DNA of 64,000 nucleotides from DASSUC01 sp035649895 (GTDB lineage: Bacteria; Actinomycetota; Actinomycetes; Mycobacteriales; Micromonosporaceae): the NCBI GenBank assembly GCA_035649895.1, contig DASRIS010000189.1, positions 43,147 through 107,146 of the forward strand. Direction: 5' to 3'. Of this stretch, positions 46,367 to 54,779 are shown one piece after another. The notes beneath the pieces were generated by a model. It had not been told where the DNA came from. It was given only the letters and a program-made list of their open reading frames with translations, and ran no database searches. A program made the translations under genes and the position numbers. Numbering within the stretch: position 1 is the first letter of the stretch; each line of letters starts with the position of its first letter.

Positions 46367-47218
46367 TCAGCGGAGCAGGAGTATCGCGCCGAAGCTGGCG
46401 CACGCCACCAGCACCTGCCCCAGGCAGACCAGCGCACCGACGAGCGGCGTGCGGTCCACCGGCTCCCCACGGCCCCACGGGACCAGGCCGACGCCGACCC
46501 AGCCAACGCCGTACGCGAGGACGGGTAGGACCAGCGCGCAGGCAGCGGCCGGCCACGCTGGCGCGCCGTCCGAGGAAGCCGCGAGGAGCCCGATCTGTAG
46601 CAGCAGGACCAGCATTGCGAGCGGGCCGTAGACGAGCAGGTTGCGGACCGCGGGCGGCCAGGCCGCAAGCGGTGCGGCAGGCTCCGGGGCGGCGGGCTCG
46701 CCGGCCCGGGCCGGGCCAGCGGCGTCCAGCTCGGCGTCGACCGTATGCAGGCAGTCCTGCGCCAGACGCAGCGCGGCGAGGGCTGCCGCGGGCACGCTCG
46801 ACGCCACCGGGCGCAGGGCGCTCTCGGCGGCGGCTACCTCCGCCGCGCTGGGGCGCAGGTCCAGCGGGGTGGCGGCTGGTGGGGTGATGGCCAGCCCCGG
46901 CAGCCGGGGGACACTGGCGAGGACCCGGCCCGCCCCTGGTGGGCCGGCCGCGGTGGTGGCTGCGAGGTCGTCAAGGCGGTCCCGCTGTGCCGCCAGCCGG
47001 GACTGCACCCGGGCCAGCTCCCCGGCCGCGGCCCGGGCCGCCGCGGCCTCGTCAGCCGCTGCCTGCGCCGCCGCTCGGCGGACCCGGTCCAGCTCGCGAA
47101 GGGCCGCCAGGTACTCGTCCCACGGGTCGGGAGGTGCCGCGCCGAGGTCGGCGGTGTCGTCGACTGGCGGCGCCGGCGCCCGGACCGAGGCGCGCACCAC
47201 CCCGCCCCGCTCGCTCAC
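46367..47218 (-). CDS. Coiled-coil membrane protein coupled to the FtsK-like ATPase
   Basis: 283 residues. A long Ala/Arg/Glu coiled coil (about 35-90, with RRAAAQAAADEAAAARAAAGELARVQSRL) and a second helical segment precede three or four C-terminal transmembrane helices (from about 180: NLLVYGPLAMLVLLLQIGLLA, ACALVLPVLAYGVGWVGVGLV, LVGALVCLGQVLVACASFGAILLL). GTG start overlaps the ATPase stop (GTGA), so the two are made together. No enzymatic motif. Likely the membrane anchor of an ATPase complex; the family is not recognised. Converges on folE. Confidence 0.7.
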   Translation of the reverse strand: MSERGGVVRASVRAPAPPVDDTADLGAAPPDPWDEYLAALRELDRVRRAAAQAAADEAAAARAAAGELARVQSRLAAQRDRLDDLAATTAAGPPGAGRVLASVPRLPGLAITPPAATPLDLRPSAAEVAAAESALRPVASSVPAAALAALRLAQDCLHTVDAELDAAGPARAGEPAAPEPAAPLAAWPPAVRNLLVYGPLAMLVLLLQIGLLAASSDGAPAWPAAACALVLPVLAYGVGWVGVGLVPWGRGEPVDRTPLVGALVCLGQVLVACASFGAILLLR

Positions 47219-50106
47219 CACAGCCGCCCCGGCTGTAGGAACGGTACGAACTCCGTGGACAGGCCGGCACGCCGGTCGTGGAGCAGGGCCCGGTTGGGCT
47301 GCGGCCGCCACGGCACCGGCTGGCACACCACCAGCTCGACCTCTGCGGCCGGCACGGAGACGAACACCAGGCCGGTGACGTCCTCGGCCGCGGCAGGACC
47401 GAGGGCCTCCAGGAACCGGTGCGGGCGGCGCCACCAGGCGAGCAGGTGGTGCCCGTTCGCCGGGCCGTCGCGTAGCGCCGCATGCAGCACGCTGTGCCGC
47501 ACGTCCAGGTCGTCCGCGCCGAAGACGAACAGGTACGTGGCCCGTCCGCCTCCGGCCAGCTCCCGGAGCCGGTGGGCAGTCGCCTTCCGGTCGATCAGGC
47601 TCGCCCGGTGCCCGGCGGCCCGGACCGCGGTGGCCGCCTCCTCCGCCGCCGGTCGAGTCCCCGGGGACAGGGGCGCGAGTAGGAACCGGACCTGACCCGG
47701 CTCGTGCTGGACCGCCAGCCCCCGGGCGGCGGCGTGGAGCAGGTCGGCGCCTGCCTCGCCCGGGTCGAGGATCGCCAGGTGCCGTCCTGGCTCGGCGTCG
47801 AGGGAGAGCATGGCGGTGGAGAGCGCGACGTCGAGCCGCTGCCCCAGCAGGGCGGCCGGGACGGCCAGCGCACCCCGCCCGGCCCGGTAGGTCGGGTCGT
47901 CGGACAGGTGCGGCACGGCCGACCCGACGAACACCGGCGGCGCGGGACTGCCGGCCGGGAGGGTTCGCCACAGCCGCTCGCGCAGGCCAGCCACGGTCTC
48001 GGAATCGGCGTACGGGTCGGGGAACCGCACCACGGTCTCGTGCCCACGGGTCGCGCCACGCGGCCCGCCGAGCCCGCCGGCCGTGTTCACCACCGCCGCG
48101 CCCAGCGGCAGGCCCGCCGCGGAGTCGTTGGCGGCGTCGAGCACATCCTCGCCGCCGGGTAGGGCCACCCGCACCCGGAACCGCCCGGAGGCCAGGTCCC
48201 GGTCGGCGTGCAGCGCCGGCGAGCGGCTGACCGCCTGGCCGGCCAGCAGAAGGTGGATGCCGTGGCGGGCGCCGCCGTGCGCCAGCCCTTCGACCAGAGC
48301 GGCGATCTCAGCCACGGCCGTGTCCCGGCCAGCGCCCGCCGGCCCGGCGGTGGTCGCCTGCCCGCTGGCGGTCGCGTCCCCGTTGGTGGTCGCCGGCCCG
48401 TCCGTGGTCGCGCTTCCATCCGTGGCCGCGTTCCCGTTCGTGGTCGCGTTTCTATCCGTGGTCGCCTGCCAGCCCGCCAGCAGAGCCGGCAGGTTGTCGA
48501 GCACGCACACGATCCTGGGCAGCCGGGCGTCGCCGGCCCGCTCCGCCCGCCGCTGTAGCTCCTCGTCGATCTCACGCAGCACGGCCAGGGCGTAAGCCGG
48601 GTCGGTCTCGATGCCCGCCGCCCGCACCTGCGGGAGCCAGGTGGAGTCCTGGCTGGCCCCGGCCGGCGGGAGGAGCGGCGCAAACGCGTCGCCCCGGCCC
48701 GGGTCCAGCAGGTACAGCGCCAGCTGGTCGGGACCGTAACGGGCCACTAGTCCACACAGGACGGTGAGGAGGAAGGCGCTCTTGCCGGAGCCGGCCCGGC
48801 CACCGACCACCCAATGTGGGGTCACCTCGTTGAGACGCAGCGTGATTGGGGCATCGCCAGCGAGCCCCACCACAGTGGTGAGCTCCTTCGCTGCGCTCTG
48901 TGTCCACTGTGGTGCCTCAGGCAGCAGGTCGGCCAGGCGTACCCGGGAGGCGACCGCAGCCTGCGCGGCCAGCTCCCGGCAGACCCGCTCGACCAGCTCG
49001 TCTGGTGGGTCGTCGTCGAGCGAGATGGGAGCGCCCAGCATCGGGCCCGGGTCGCCGAACGGCGTCTCCGGGGGCCCGGCCACCACGGCGTACGGGTTTC
49101 GTACGCCGATCTGCGTGGCCAGTGGCAGCCGGCCCTGCGTCGTCTCCGCGGTCAGTGGCGGCGGCGGCCAGCCAGCCACGACGAGGTGCAGCCCGGCCGG
49201 CGGGCCGGCCTCGGCGAGCGTGGCGAGGCGGGTGAGGTCGTCGCCGTCGGTGAGCTCGGGCAGGGACGCGATGACGACCAGCAGCAGCCGGTCTCCGGCC
49301 CGGGGACGGGCAGCCGCAGGCCGCTGCCGCGGCACGCCGGTATGGGCTGCCAGTGCCGGGCCAGCTCCTGCCTCCGGCCTACCCAGCGTGGACGCTGGCC
49401 TGCCTGGCGCCGGTTCGCCCTGCTCCGGCCCGCTCGGGCGGGTGCCGGCCGGGTGAGCAGTGGCTGGGTGGGCGCCGGCCGGGTGAGCAGCCGCCGGGTG
49501 GGCGCCGGCCGGGTAGGTAACGGTGGGTCGGGCGGTTCCGCCGGCGCGTACCCACTGCTCTGCCTCTGCCAGCACGGCCTGCAGCCCGGCGCGGTCGGTG
49601 GCCGGTGGGGGCATCAGGCCGGCGTCTGCGAGCGGTGCGAAGCTGGCGAAGAGCGCGCCCTGGGTCGCCGCGTCCACGACCCGGACCAGCAGCCGGCCGG
49701 CCGGCGCGGCGGCCAGCAGGCGCAGCAGCAACGCCCGCAGGGCGGCTGCCGCCCGCGGGTCCCTGGCGTCGGCGTCGATAGCCAGATGGCCGCGCCGGAG
49801 CAGCGGCACCACAACCGGGAAGACCGCGTCGTCCAGCGGGTGGGCGGTGCCGATCCGGACGTGGACCGGAGCGTCCGAGGCGCCCAGCGGATGGGAGGCT
49901 GCGGCCGGCTTGAGCGGTACGCCGAGCCATCCCGGCGCCAGTTGGGCGGCGAGCGCCCGCAGCCGTTCGGCCAGCTCGCGCTGGGTGGCGTCGGACCGAC
50001 GGTCGGGCGCGTAACGGGCCAGGGCGCGCTCGGCGGCGACCGCGGTCGCCGCGGCCTGCCGGTGCAGGCCAGCCGCGCGCGCGATCCGGGACCGCACGCT
50101 CGCCAC
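47215..50106 (-). CDS. FtsK/SpoIIIE-type ATPase with altered Walker B
   Basis: 963 residues, soluble. The helical N-terminus (about 1-70) is followed by an EccC/FtsK-like middle. Walker A is GGRAGSGKSAFLL (K442). The Walker B strand IVCVLDNLPALLAG has D537 followed by N538, where FtsK and EccC proteins (including EccC in this window) have glutamate, so hydrolysis may be impaired. A low-complexity Thr/Asn/Gly insert (about 545-590) and an earlier PAGAHPA repeat block (about 255-290) interrupt the fold. The GTG at 50106 has GGAGG 8 nt upstream. A TAGGTT -10-like box lies at 50147-50142. Translationally coupled to the downstream coiled-coil membrane protein. Substrate, DNA or protein, unknown. 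Confidence 0.75.
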   Translation of the reverse strand: MASVRSRIARAAGLHRQAAATAVAAERALARYAPDRRSDATQRELAERLRALAAQLAPGWLGVPLKPAAASHPLGASDAPVHVRIGTAHPLDDAVFPVVVPLLRRGHLAIDADARDPRAAAALRALLLRLLAAAPAGRLLVRVVDAATQGALFASFAPLADAGLMPPPATDRAGLQAVLAEAEQWVRAGGTARPTVTYPAGAHPAAAHPAGAHPATAHPAGTRPSGPEQGEPAPGRPASTLGRPEAGAGPALAAHTGVPRQRPAAARPRAGDRLLLVVIASLPELTDGDDLTRLATLAEAGPPAGLHLVVAGWPPPPLTAETTQGRLPLATQIGVRNPYAVVAGPPETPFGDPGPMLGAPISLDDDPPDELVERVCRELAAQAAVASRVRLADLLPEAPQWTQSAAKELTTVVGLAGDAPITLRLNEVTPHWVVGGRAGSGKSAFLLTVLCGLVARYGPDQLALYLLDPGRGDAFAPLLPPAGASQDSTWLPQVRAAGIETDPAYALAVLREIDEELQRRAERAGDARLPRIVCVLDNLPALLAGWQATTDRNATTNGNAATDGSATTDGPATTNGDATASGQATTAGPAGAGRDTAVAEIAALVEGLAHGGARHGIHLLLAGQAVSRSPALHADRDLASGRFRVRVALPGGEDVLDAANDSAAGLPLGAAVVNTAGGLGGPRGATRGHETVVRFPDPYADSETVAGLRERLWRTLPAGSPAPPVFVGSAVPHLSDDPTYRAGRGALAVPAALLGQRLDVALSTAMLSLDAEPGRHLAILDPGEAGADLLHAAARGLAVQHEPGQVRFLLAPLSPGTRPAAEEAATAVRAAGHRASLIDRKATAHRLRELAGGGRATYLFVFGADDLDVRHSVLHAALRDGPANGHHLLAWWRRPHRFLEALGPAAAEDVTGLVFVSVPAAEVELVVCQPVPWRPQPNRALLHDRRAGLSTEFVPFLQPGRLW

Positions 50107-50515
50107 GGTGCTCACCTCCGCCGGGTCACTGCGAGCACCGTAACCTAGCGCGGGCGCGGGGTCCCGCACCCGCGCTGCGGCAGTGGATCCGGCGTCGCGT
50201 GGGCGCTCCCCGTCCGGCACCGTCCCTTGTGGTGCGAGCTGGGCGTCTGCGTTGAGGAGCAGCCTTCCGCAGGCGGCCACCGCCCGCCCGCATGCGGCAC
50301 GACCCAGCCAGACATTTAGTGCTTTCCGGGCGCTCATGCCTGCCGTCATGGTCGTACTGCCGTCAAGATCACGATCAGGGGCGCCAGAAGTGCAGCGGCA
50401 CTGCGCGAGCTGCGTAGCAGATCGTGATCTTGATAGCGAGCGCGCTTTGCGTGGCCTGACTCTCGCGTTCTGGTGTGCGGAGCCGGCGGCGTAGTGCACG
50501 CTGAGTGTCTAGGAC
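50107..50515. other. 409-bp divergent intergenic region
   Basis: Upstream of both the FtsK-like gene (minus) and the glycosidase-like gene (plus). It contains a TAGGTT -10 candidate for the minus gene (50147-50142) and the inverted repeat at 50363-50433. No supportable gene: the minus-strand frame extends here, but its sequence is unrelated to the ATPase. Confidence 0.6.
50363..50433. repeat. Intergenic inverted repeat, copy C
   Basis: Perfect 14-bp arms TCAAGATCACGATC (50363-50376) and GATCGTGATCTTGA (50420-50433), with an inner AGTGC / GCACT stem. Same outer core and similar length (about 71 bp) as the element at 31181. Confidence 0.85.
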
Positions 50516-51604
50516 ATGACTGTGGGGGGTTCTGTTATGGGAGTCGGACTACGGTCGTCATCACGCCTGGTCTGGGCGGCGGCGCTGCGGCGGCTGCTGC
50601 TTCGTTCAAGGTTCACGCGCACGGTGCTGGTGACGGGCCACGGGAGGATCGGATCATCGCGGCGCCGGGCGGTGCTCGCGGGCCGGGCGGCGGTCCTGCG
50701 CCGGGCGGTGGTCGTGCTGGCTGTCCTGGCGTGCCTGCTCACCGGGGCGCCGCCGGCGTACGCCGGGGAGTCCGGGGTGCTGTTCGGAGCGCTCGTGTCC
50801 ACGCGCGGCACCGAGTCCTTCACCGACGCCATCGCCCGCCAGGACGCCGCCTACGGCACGCCGGCACCGATGCCGATCAGCCGGGTGTTCTACCGCGGCG
50901 CGGTGCAGCCGTGGCCGGGCAATGCCGGGCTGAGCCGCCGCCCGGTCGTGGTCTCGTTCCGTTACCTGCCAAGGGACGTCCTCGCCGGAAAGGCCGACGC
51001 CGCGCTGCGGGACTGGTTCGCGCACGCGCCTTCGTACGACGTGTGGTGGTCCTACAGCCACGAGCCTGAGGACAACGTCGCCCGCGGCGAGTTCACCGCG
51101 GCCGACTACCGTGCGGCGTGGCGGCGCATCTCAGGGATCGCCAACGCCTACGCACCGGCGTCCGCCCGGCTGCACTCGACGCTGATCCTGATGTGCTACA
51201 CGATGAACCCCAACTCCCACCGGACCTGGCTGGACTACTACGTGCCCACGGCACACTCGACGATCGCGTTCGACTGCTACAACCACGCATCCAAGCAGGG
51301 CCGTTACGGCGACCCGCGGAACATCTTCAAGCCGGTCACGGACTGGTCCGCCGCGAACCCGTCGATCCCGTGGGGCATCTCCGAGCTCGGCAGCGTCAAG
51401 GTGAGCACGGACATCGACGGGTCGGGTCGGGCCGCCTGGCTGCGCTCGGTCGGGCGGTTCCTCGCCGCACAGCACACCGCCCGCCCGTCCACCGCCGCGA
51501 TCTTCGGCATCTACTTCGACGTGGTCGGACCGAAGGGAACCGACTACCGGCTCACCGACACGGCGAGCAAGCTCGCCTGGCGCGACGTGGTGCAGAACTA
51601 CTGA
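50516..51604 (+). CDS. Secreted TIM-barrel glycoside-hydrolase-like protein
   Basis: Up to 362 residues. A hydrophobic signal segment (AVVVLAVLACLLTGAPPAYA) ends near residue 83, preceded by an unusually long Arg-rich N-terminus. Starts at ATG 50537 (GGGGGG upstream) or GTG 50672, which would leave an ordinary signal peptide, are plausible alternatives. The mature part has VVSFRYLPRD, then WWSYSHEPEDN, where E could be the catalytic acid as in GH26/GH39-type barrels. CYTMNPNSHRTWLDYYVP, IAFDCYNH and WGISELGS follow, the last carrying a second glutamate at the expected barrel end. Predicted extracellular polysaccharide hydrolase; the family number is uncertain. Confidence 0.7.
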   Translation: MTVGGSVMGVGLRSSSRLVWAAALRRLLLRSRFTRTVLVTGHGRIGSSRRRAVLAGRAAVLRRAVVVLAVLACLLTGAPPAYAGESGVLFGALVSTRGTESFTDAIARQDAAYGTPAPMPISRVFYRGAVQPWPGNAGLSRRPVVVSFRYLPRDVLAGKADAALRDWFAHAPSYDVWWSYSHEPEDNVARGEFTAADYRAAWRRISGIANAYAPASARLHSTLILMCYTMNPNSHRTWLDYYVPTAHSTIAFDCYNHASKQGRYGDPRNIFKPVTDWSAANPSIPWGISELGSVKVSTDIDGSGRAAWLRSVGRFLAAQHTARPSTAAIFGIYFDVVGPKGTDYRLTDTASKLAWRDVVQNY

Positions 51605-51643
51605 CCGCGACCACGTTCACCGCGCACCATTGTGCGCCCCTCG

Positions 51644-51649
51644 TACCAT
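51644..51649 (+). promoter_or_regulatory. Candidate -10 box before the lipoprotein gene
   Basis: TACCAT at 51644-51649 fits TANNNT, 30 nt before the ATG. A GAGGGG Shine-Dalgarno lies between them. Confidence 0.35.
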
Positions 51650-51678
51650 CGGCGAACCGACACGTGCGAGGGGCGACC

Positions 51679-52926
51679 ATGGTGGACCGGAGAGGCGCGG
51701 CGACCGCGCTGGTCGTTGCGGTGCTGGCGGCTGCTGCCTGTACCACCGCCTGTACCACGAAGGGCGGTGGGGCAACGGCTGGGACGCAGCCCGGGCCGAC
51801 CAGCCCCAGCGCCGGGCCGAGCCCGAGACCGATGGCGTGGCGGGTGGCCGAGTCGGTGCGGCTGACCTCGGTCAGCGTCCTCAACTCGGTTGTCGCGCTC
51901 GACGCCACACACGCCTGGGCCGGCGGCGGCGAGCGAGGCTCGCAGAACCTGTCCGCTCCGCCCGGCGTACCGGTGATCGAACGGTGGGACGGCCGCAGGT
52001 GGTCCCGGGAGAAGCTGCCGGACCGTCCGCGGGGCTTTGTCAACCTGGTCGCGGCCGACTCGCCGACGAACGTCTGGGCGGTCGGCGGCTACGGCGAGTC
52101 GCAGGGGGACAACATCTACTGGGTGCTGCGTTTTGACGGCACCGCTTGGCGGGAGGTGCCGTTCCCGCTGCGGGTCAACGTCCCGGGTGCCGGGCTTACC
52201 GGCATCACCGGGCTGGCCGTGGTCGGCGGCCGCACCTGGCTGGTCGGCTACCAGGGCATGAAAGTGGTTATCCAGGAGTGGGACGGCCGGGCCTGGCGTG
52301 CGCACCAGCCACCGCCGCAGTGCGGGCGCGGGGGTACGTCGTTCGGCGGCATGCCGAGCTTCTGCACCCTCACCTCGGTCGTCGCGTTCGCGCCGGACGA
52401 CGTGTGGGCGTCTGGCACCGGGGCGTGGTTCCGGTTCCAGGGCCCGACGCTGCTCCACTGGGACGGTACCGCCTGGCGGACCGTTGACGTCGGCGTCAAC
52501 CAGCAGCAGTACGTGCTCAACGCGGTTGGTGGGCGCTCCTCTGGTGAGCTGTGGGCAGTGGGTAACCTGTTCAACTCCGGCACGCCGTTCGTGGTCCGCC
52601 GGGACGGCGGTGCCTGGCGGATGGTCAATGGGCTGCCGGACGGCCTGGTGCCCTCGGTCGCGATGGGCCCCGCAGGTCAGCCCTGGGTCATCAGCAACAC
52701 CACGGCACCCGACGCCATGCTGCTGACGTACAACAGCTCCGGCGGGTGGGCTGGTGAGCCGGCACCGGCTCCGCCCGGCGCGGCCGGCATGACCCTGAAC
52801 GACATCACGGCGGTGCCCGGCAGCGACCAGATGTTCGCCGTTGGAAACGCCACTATGGGGGCCATGACCGGCCCGGTTCAGGGGGTCATCCTCGAGTACG
52901 CCCCGGTGGGCACCCCGTTGTCCTGA
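51679..52926 (+). CDS. Lipoprotein with beta-propeller-like repeats
   Basis: 415 residues. Signal peptide with lipobox LAAAAC (C21), then a Thr/Ser/Pro/Gly linker. The rest consists of repeated segments of the type hWDGxxW with DVWAVGG/ELWAVGN (ERWDGRRWSREKLP, LRFDGTAWREVPFP, QEWDGRAWRAH, LHWDGTAWRTVDV, VRRDGGAWRMV). These suggest a five- to seven-bladed propeller exposed outside the membrane. Binding rather than catalysis is likely. ATG with GAGGGG Shine-Dalgarno. Follows the glycosidase-like gene by 74 bp on the same strand. Confidence 0.75.
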   Translation: MVDRRGAATALVVAVLAAAACTTACTTKGGGATAGTQPGPTSPSAGPSPRPMAWRVAESVRLTSVSVLNSVVALDATHAWAGGGERGSQNLSAPPGVPVIERWDGRRWSREKLPDRPRGFVNLVAADSPTNVWAVGGYGESQGDNIYWVLRFDGTAWREVPFPLRVNVPGAGLTGITGLAVVGGRTWLVGYQGMKVVIQEWDGRAWRAHQPPPQCGRGGTSFGGMPSFCTLTSVVAFAPDDVWASGTGAWFRFQGPTLLHWDGTAWRTVDVGVNQQQYVLNAVGGRSSGELWAVGNLFNSGTPFVVRRDGGAWRMVNGLPDGLVPSVAMGPAGQPWVISNTTAPDAMLLTYNSSGGWAGEPAPAPPGAAGMTLNDITAVPGSDQMFAVGNATMGAMTGPVQGVILEYAPVGTPLS

Positions 52927-52957
52927 TGCGGTGCCGCAAGCTTCCCGCATCGACAGG

Positions 52958-54457
52958 TCAGCCGGGAAGGCGGACCTCGGCCGGGTCGCGGTCGCTGCGC
53001 AGCCCTCTCCAGGACGGCTGACGGAGCCGGCGGTCCGGCGTCCAGGAGCGGTACGTCACGTCCGCGACGAGCGTAGGGCATACCCATTCGGCGTGCCGGG
53101 CGTGCTCGCGCGGCACCGGCTGGTCGAACGGTGAGGTGGTCCGCCGCAGCTCCTCCAGACGTTGCTGGAGGTCGTGTAGCGTGCGGTCGGTGAACCCGGC
53201 ACTGACGTTCCCGACGTAGGCCAGCCCGCCGTCCGCGTCGTACATGCCGAGCAGCAGGGAGCCGACCATCCCCGCCCGGCGGCCGGTGCCTGGCTTGTAG
53301 CCGGCCACGATCACCTCGGTCGTGCTGGTGAGCGGCACCTTGACCCACGCCGGCGAGCGCTGGCCGGGCTTGTACGCCGACCTCAGCTGCTTGGCCATCA
53401 CCCCCTCGATGCCCAGCTCGCGGGCTGCGGTGACCAGCGCCGAGCCAACGTCACCGGTCCAGTACGGGGGCGTGTCCACAGTGTCCCCGGTGATGTCCAG
53501 GCGCGCCAACGCGTCGCGGCGCTCCACGTACGGCGCCGTGGTCAGGTCGGCGCCGTCGAGGTGGAGCAGGTCGAACGCGTAGAACCGGACCGGTGACAGG
53601 CGGACCAGCTGGGCGCTCGGCCTGCGGGTACGCATCCGCTGTTGCAGGTTGGCGAAGCTCGGCAGGCCGTTCCTGCCCAGCGCGACGATCTCGCCGTCGA
53701 GGATGGCCCGGCGGCCGGCGAGCACCGTGCTCAGCGTGGCCAGCTCCGGGTAGGCCTGGGTGAGGTCGTCGTTGTTGCGGCCGAGAAGACGCAGCCCGTC
53801 GCCGTTGACGTAGGCGATCGCACGTACGCCGTCCCATTTGAACTCGTACCCCCATTCGCCGGCGGTCGGCAGCGGGCCCTGGGTGGCGAGCATGGGCGGG
53901 ATGAGGGCGGGCATCTCACCGGCGGAGCCGTCATCGCCGGGATAGGCGTACTCGATGTCGTCCAGCGGCGCCAGCGGTGCCGGCGGGGCGCTGGTCGGCA
54001 CGGCCGCCAGACCGAGCCGGTCGCTCACCAGACGGACCGGCCGCAGGTCCAGGACCGGCCAGCTCGGTGGCAGCGCGACCGCGACGCGCTTAGGGCTGGC
54101 GGTTACGTAGTACGCCTGGTGCGAGAGTGCGGCAGCCACCGCATGGCCGACCGTGACCTCGCAGTTGGCGAGGCGCGCGAACTCGCTCACCTGGCGGAGC
54201 GCCTCCGCCGGCTCGTGGCCGGCATCGTCACCGCCGAGCGGCAGGATGACCACGGTCCTGGTCCGCACCAGCCGCATGAGCTGCATGACGTCCCAGTCGT
54301 CCTTCAGCTCGGCCAGCGCCGCCGCCAGGCAGGTGGACGGCACGCCGACATGGCGCCCTTCAGCGTTGATCTCCGAGATCAGCTCGGCCGCACCGACCTG
54401 GCCATGCGCGTACGCCAGCAGCGCGGAGTCGTCGTAGACGACCGCGATGTCGGTCAC
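52958..54457 (-). CDS. Fusion of a PIN-like domain with an ATP-dependent DNA ligase
   Basis: 499 residues in one uninterrupted frame. Residues 1-138 resemble a VapC/PIN-like protein (IAVVYDDSALLAYAHG; PSTCLAAALAELKDD; GHAVAAALSHQAYYVTASPKRV). Only D9/D10 and E50 are clear acidic candidates, so nuclease activity is doubtful. A Pro/Ala-rich linker (139-183) leads to a complete LigC/LigD-type ligase: motif I EFKWDG (AMP-lysine K207), III LDGEIVAL, IIIa YAFDLLHLDG, IV EGVMAKQ (351-357), V WVKVP (371-375) and a C-terminal OB domain ending LRQPSWRGLRSDRDP. It would seal nicks, possibly in double-strand-break repair. The GTG start overlaps the upstream antitoxin-like stop (GTGA), the layout of a VapBC pair. 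Confidence 0.85.
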   Translation of the reverse strand: MTDIAVVYDDSALLAYAHGQVGAAELISEINAEGRHVGVPSTCLAAALAELKDDWDVMQLMRLVRTRTVVILPLGGDDAGHEPAEALRQVSEFARLANCEVTVGHAVAAALSHQAYYVTASPKRVAVALPPSWPVLDLRPVRLVSDRLGLAAVPTSAPPAPLAPLDDIEYAYPGDDGSAGEMPALIPPMLATQGPLPTAGEWGYEFKWDGVRAIAYVNGDGLRLLGRNNDDLTQAYPELATLSTVLAGRRAILDGEIVALGRNGLPSFANLQQRMRTRRPSAQLVRLSPVRFYAFDLLHLDGADLTTAPYVERRDALARLDITGDTVDTPPYWTGDVGSALVTAARELGIEGVMAKQLRSAYKPGQRSPAWVKVPLTSTTEVIVAGYKPGTGRRAGMVGSLLLGMYDADGGLAYVGNVSAGFTDRTLHDLQQRLEELRRTTSPFDQPVPREHARHAEWVCPTLVADVTYRSWTPDRRLRQPSWRGLRSDRDPAEVRLPG

Positions 54458-54687
54458 GCCGCGCGGCCCCGGGCCCGGTCGAGCAGCCGCCGCGCCTCGT
54501 CCAGTGCCGCCTGCGGGATCGGCTGTGCGAGCTGGCGGCGCCAGCGTTGCCGGCCGGCCTCGGTGACCGCAAAGCCAGCGGCGCGCAGCACGTCATCGAG
54601 GGCAGGATCGGTGGCCGCTGCGGGCCGCATGCGTGCGGCCTCTTCGGATCCGCCGCTGGCCACGATGGTGATTGTACGCCTCAACAT
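54454..54687 (-). CDS. Small antitoxin-like protein upstream of the PIN-ligase fusion
   Basis: 77 residues, charged and helical. MLRRTITIVASGG could form a short beta-strand as in ribbon-helix-helix VapB proteins. DPALDDVLRAAGFAVTEAGRQRWRRQLAQPIPQAALDEARRLLDRARG would form the rest. Its TGA overlaps the GTG of the PIN-ligase gene (GTGA). Position, size and coupling are those of an antitoxin; sequence similarity to known antitoxins was not confirmed. No clear Shine-Dalgarno before the ATG at 54687. If the PIN-like domain is still bound by this protein, it could regulate the ligase. Confidence 0.65.
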   Translation of the reverse strand: MLRRTITIVASGGSEEAARMRPAAATDPALDDVLRAAGFAVTEAGRQRWRRQLAQPIPQAALDEARRLLDRARGRAA

Positions 54688-54779
54688 CGTCAGGCACCGC
54701 TGTCGCAGAGCGCCCTGGCGAACCTTGCGCGGGCCGCCCGGTCGTAGCGCGGGCCGTGATATGGCGGGACCATTCGGGC

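Noticed and set aside
47215..50499. FtsK-like gene starting at 50499 or 50325
   Set aside because: The extra N-terminal frame crosses the inverted repeat and is Arg/Gly/Pro shadow sequence; GTG 50106 has a proper GGAGG site.
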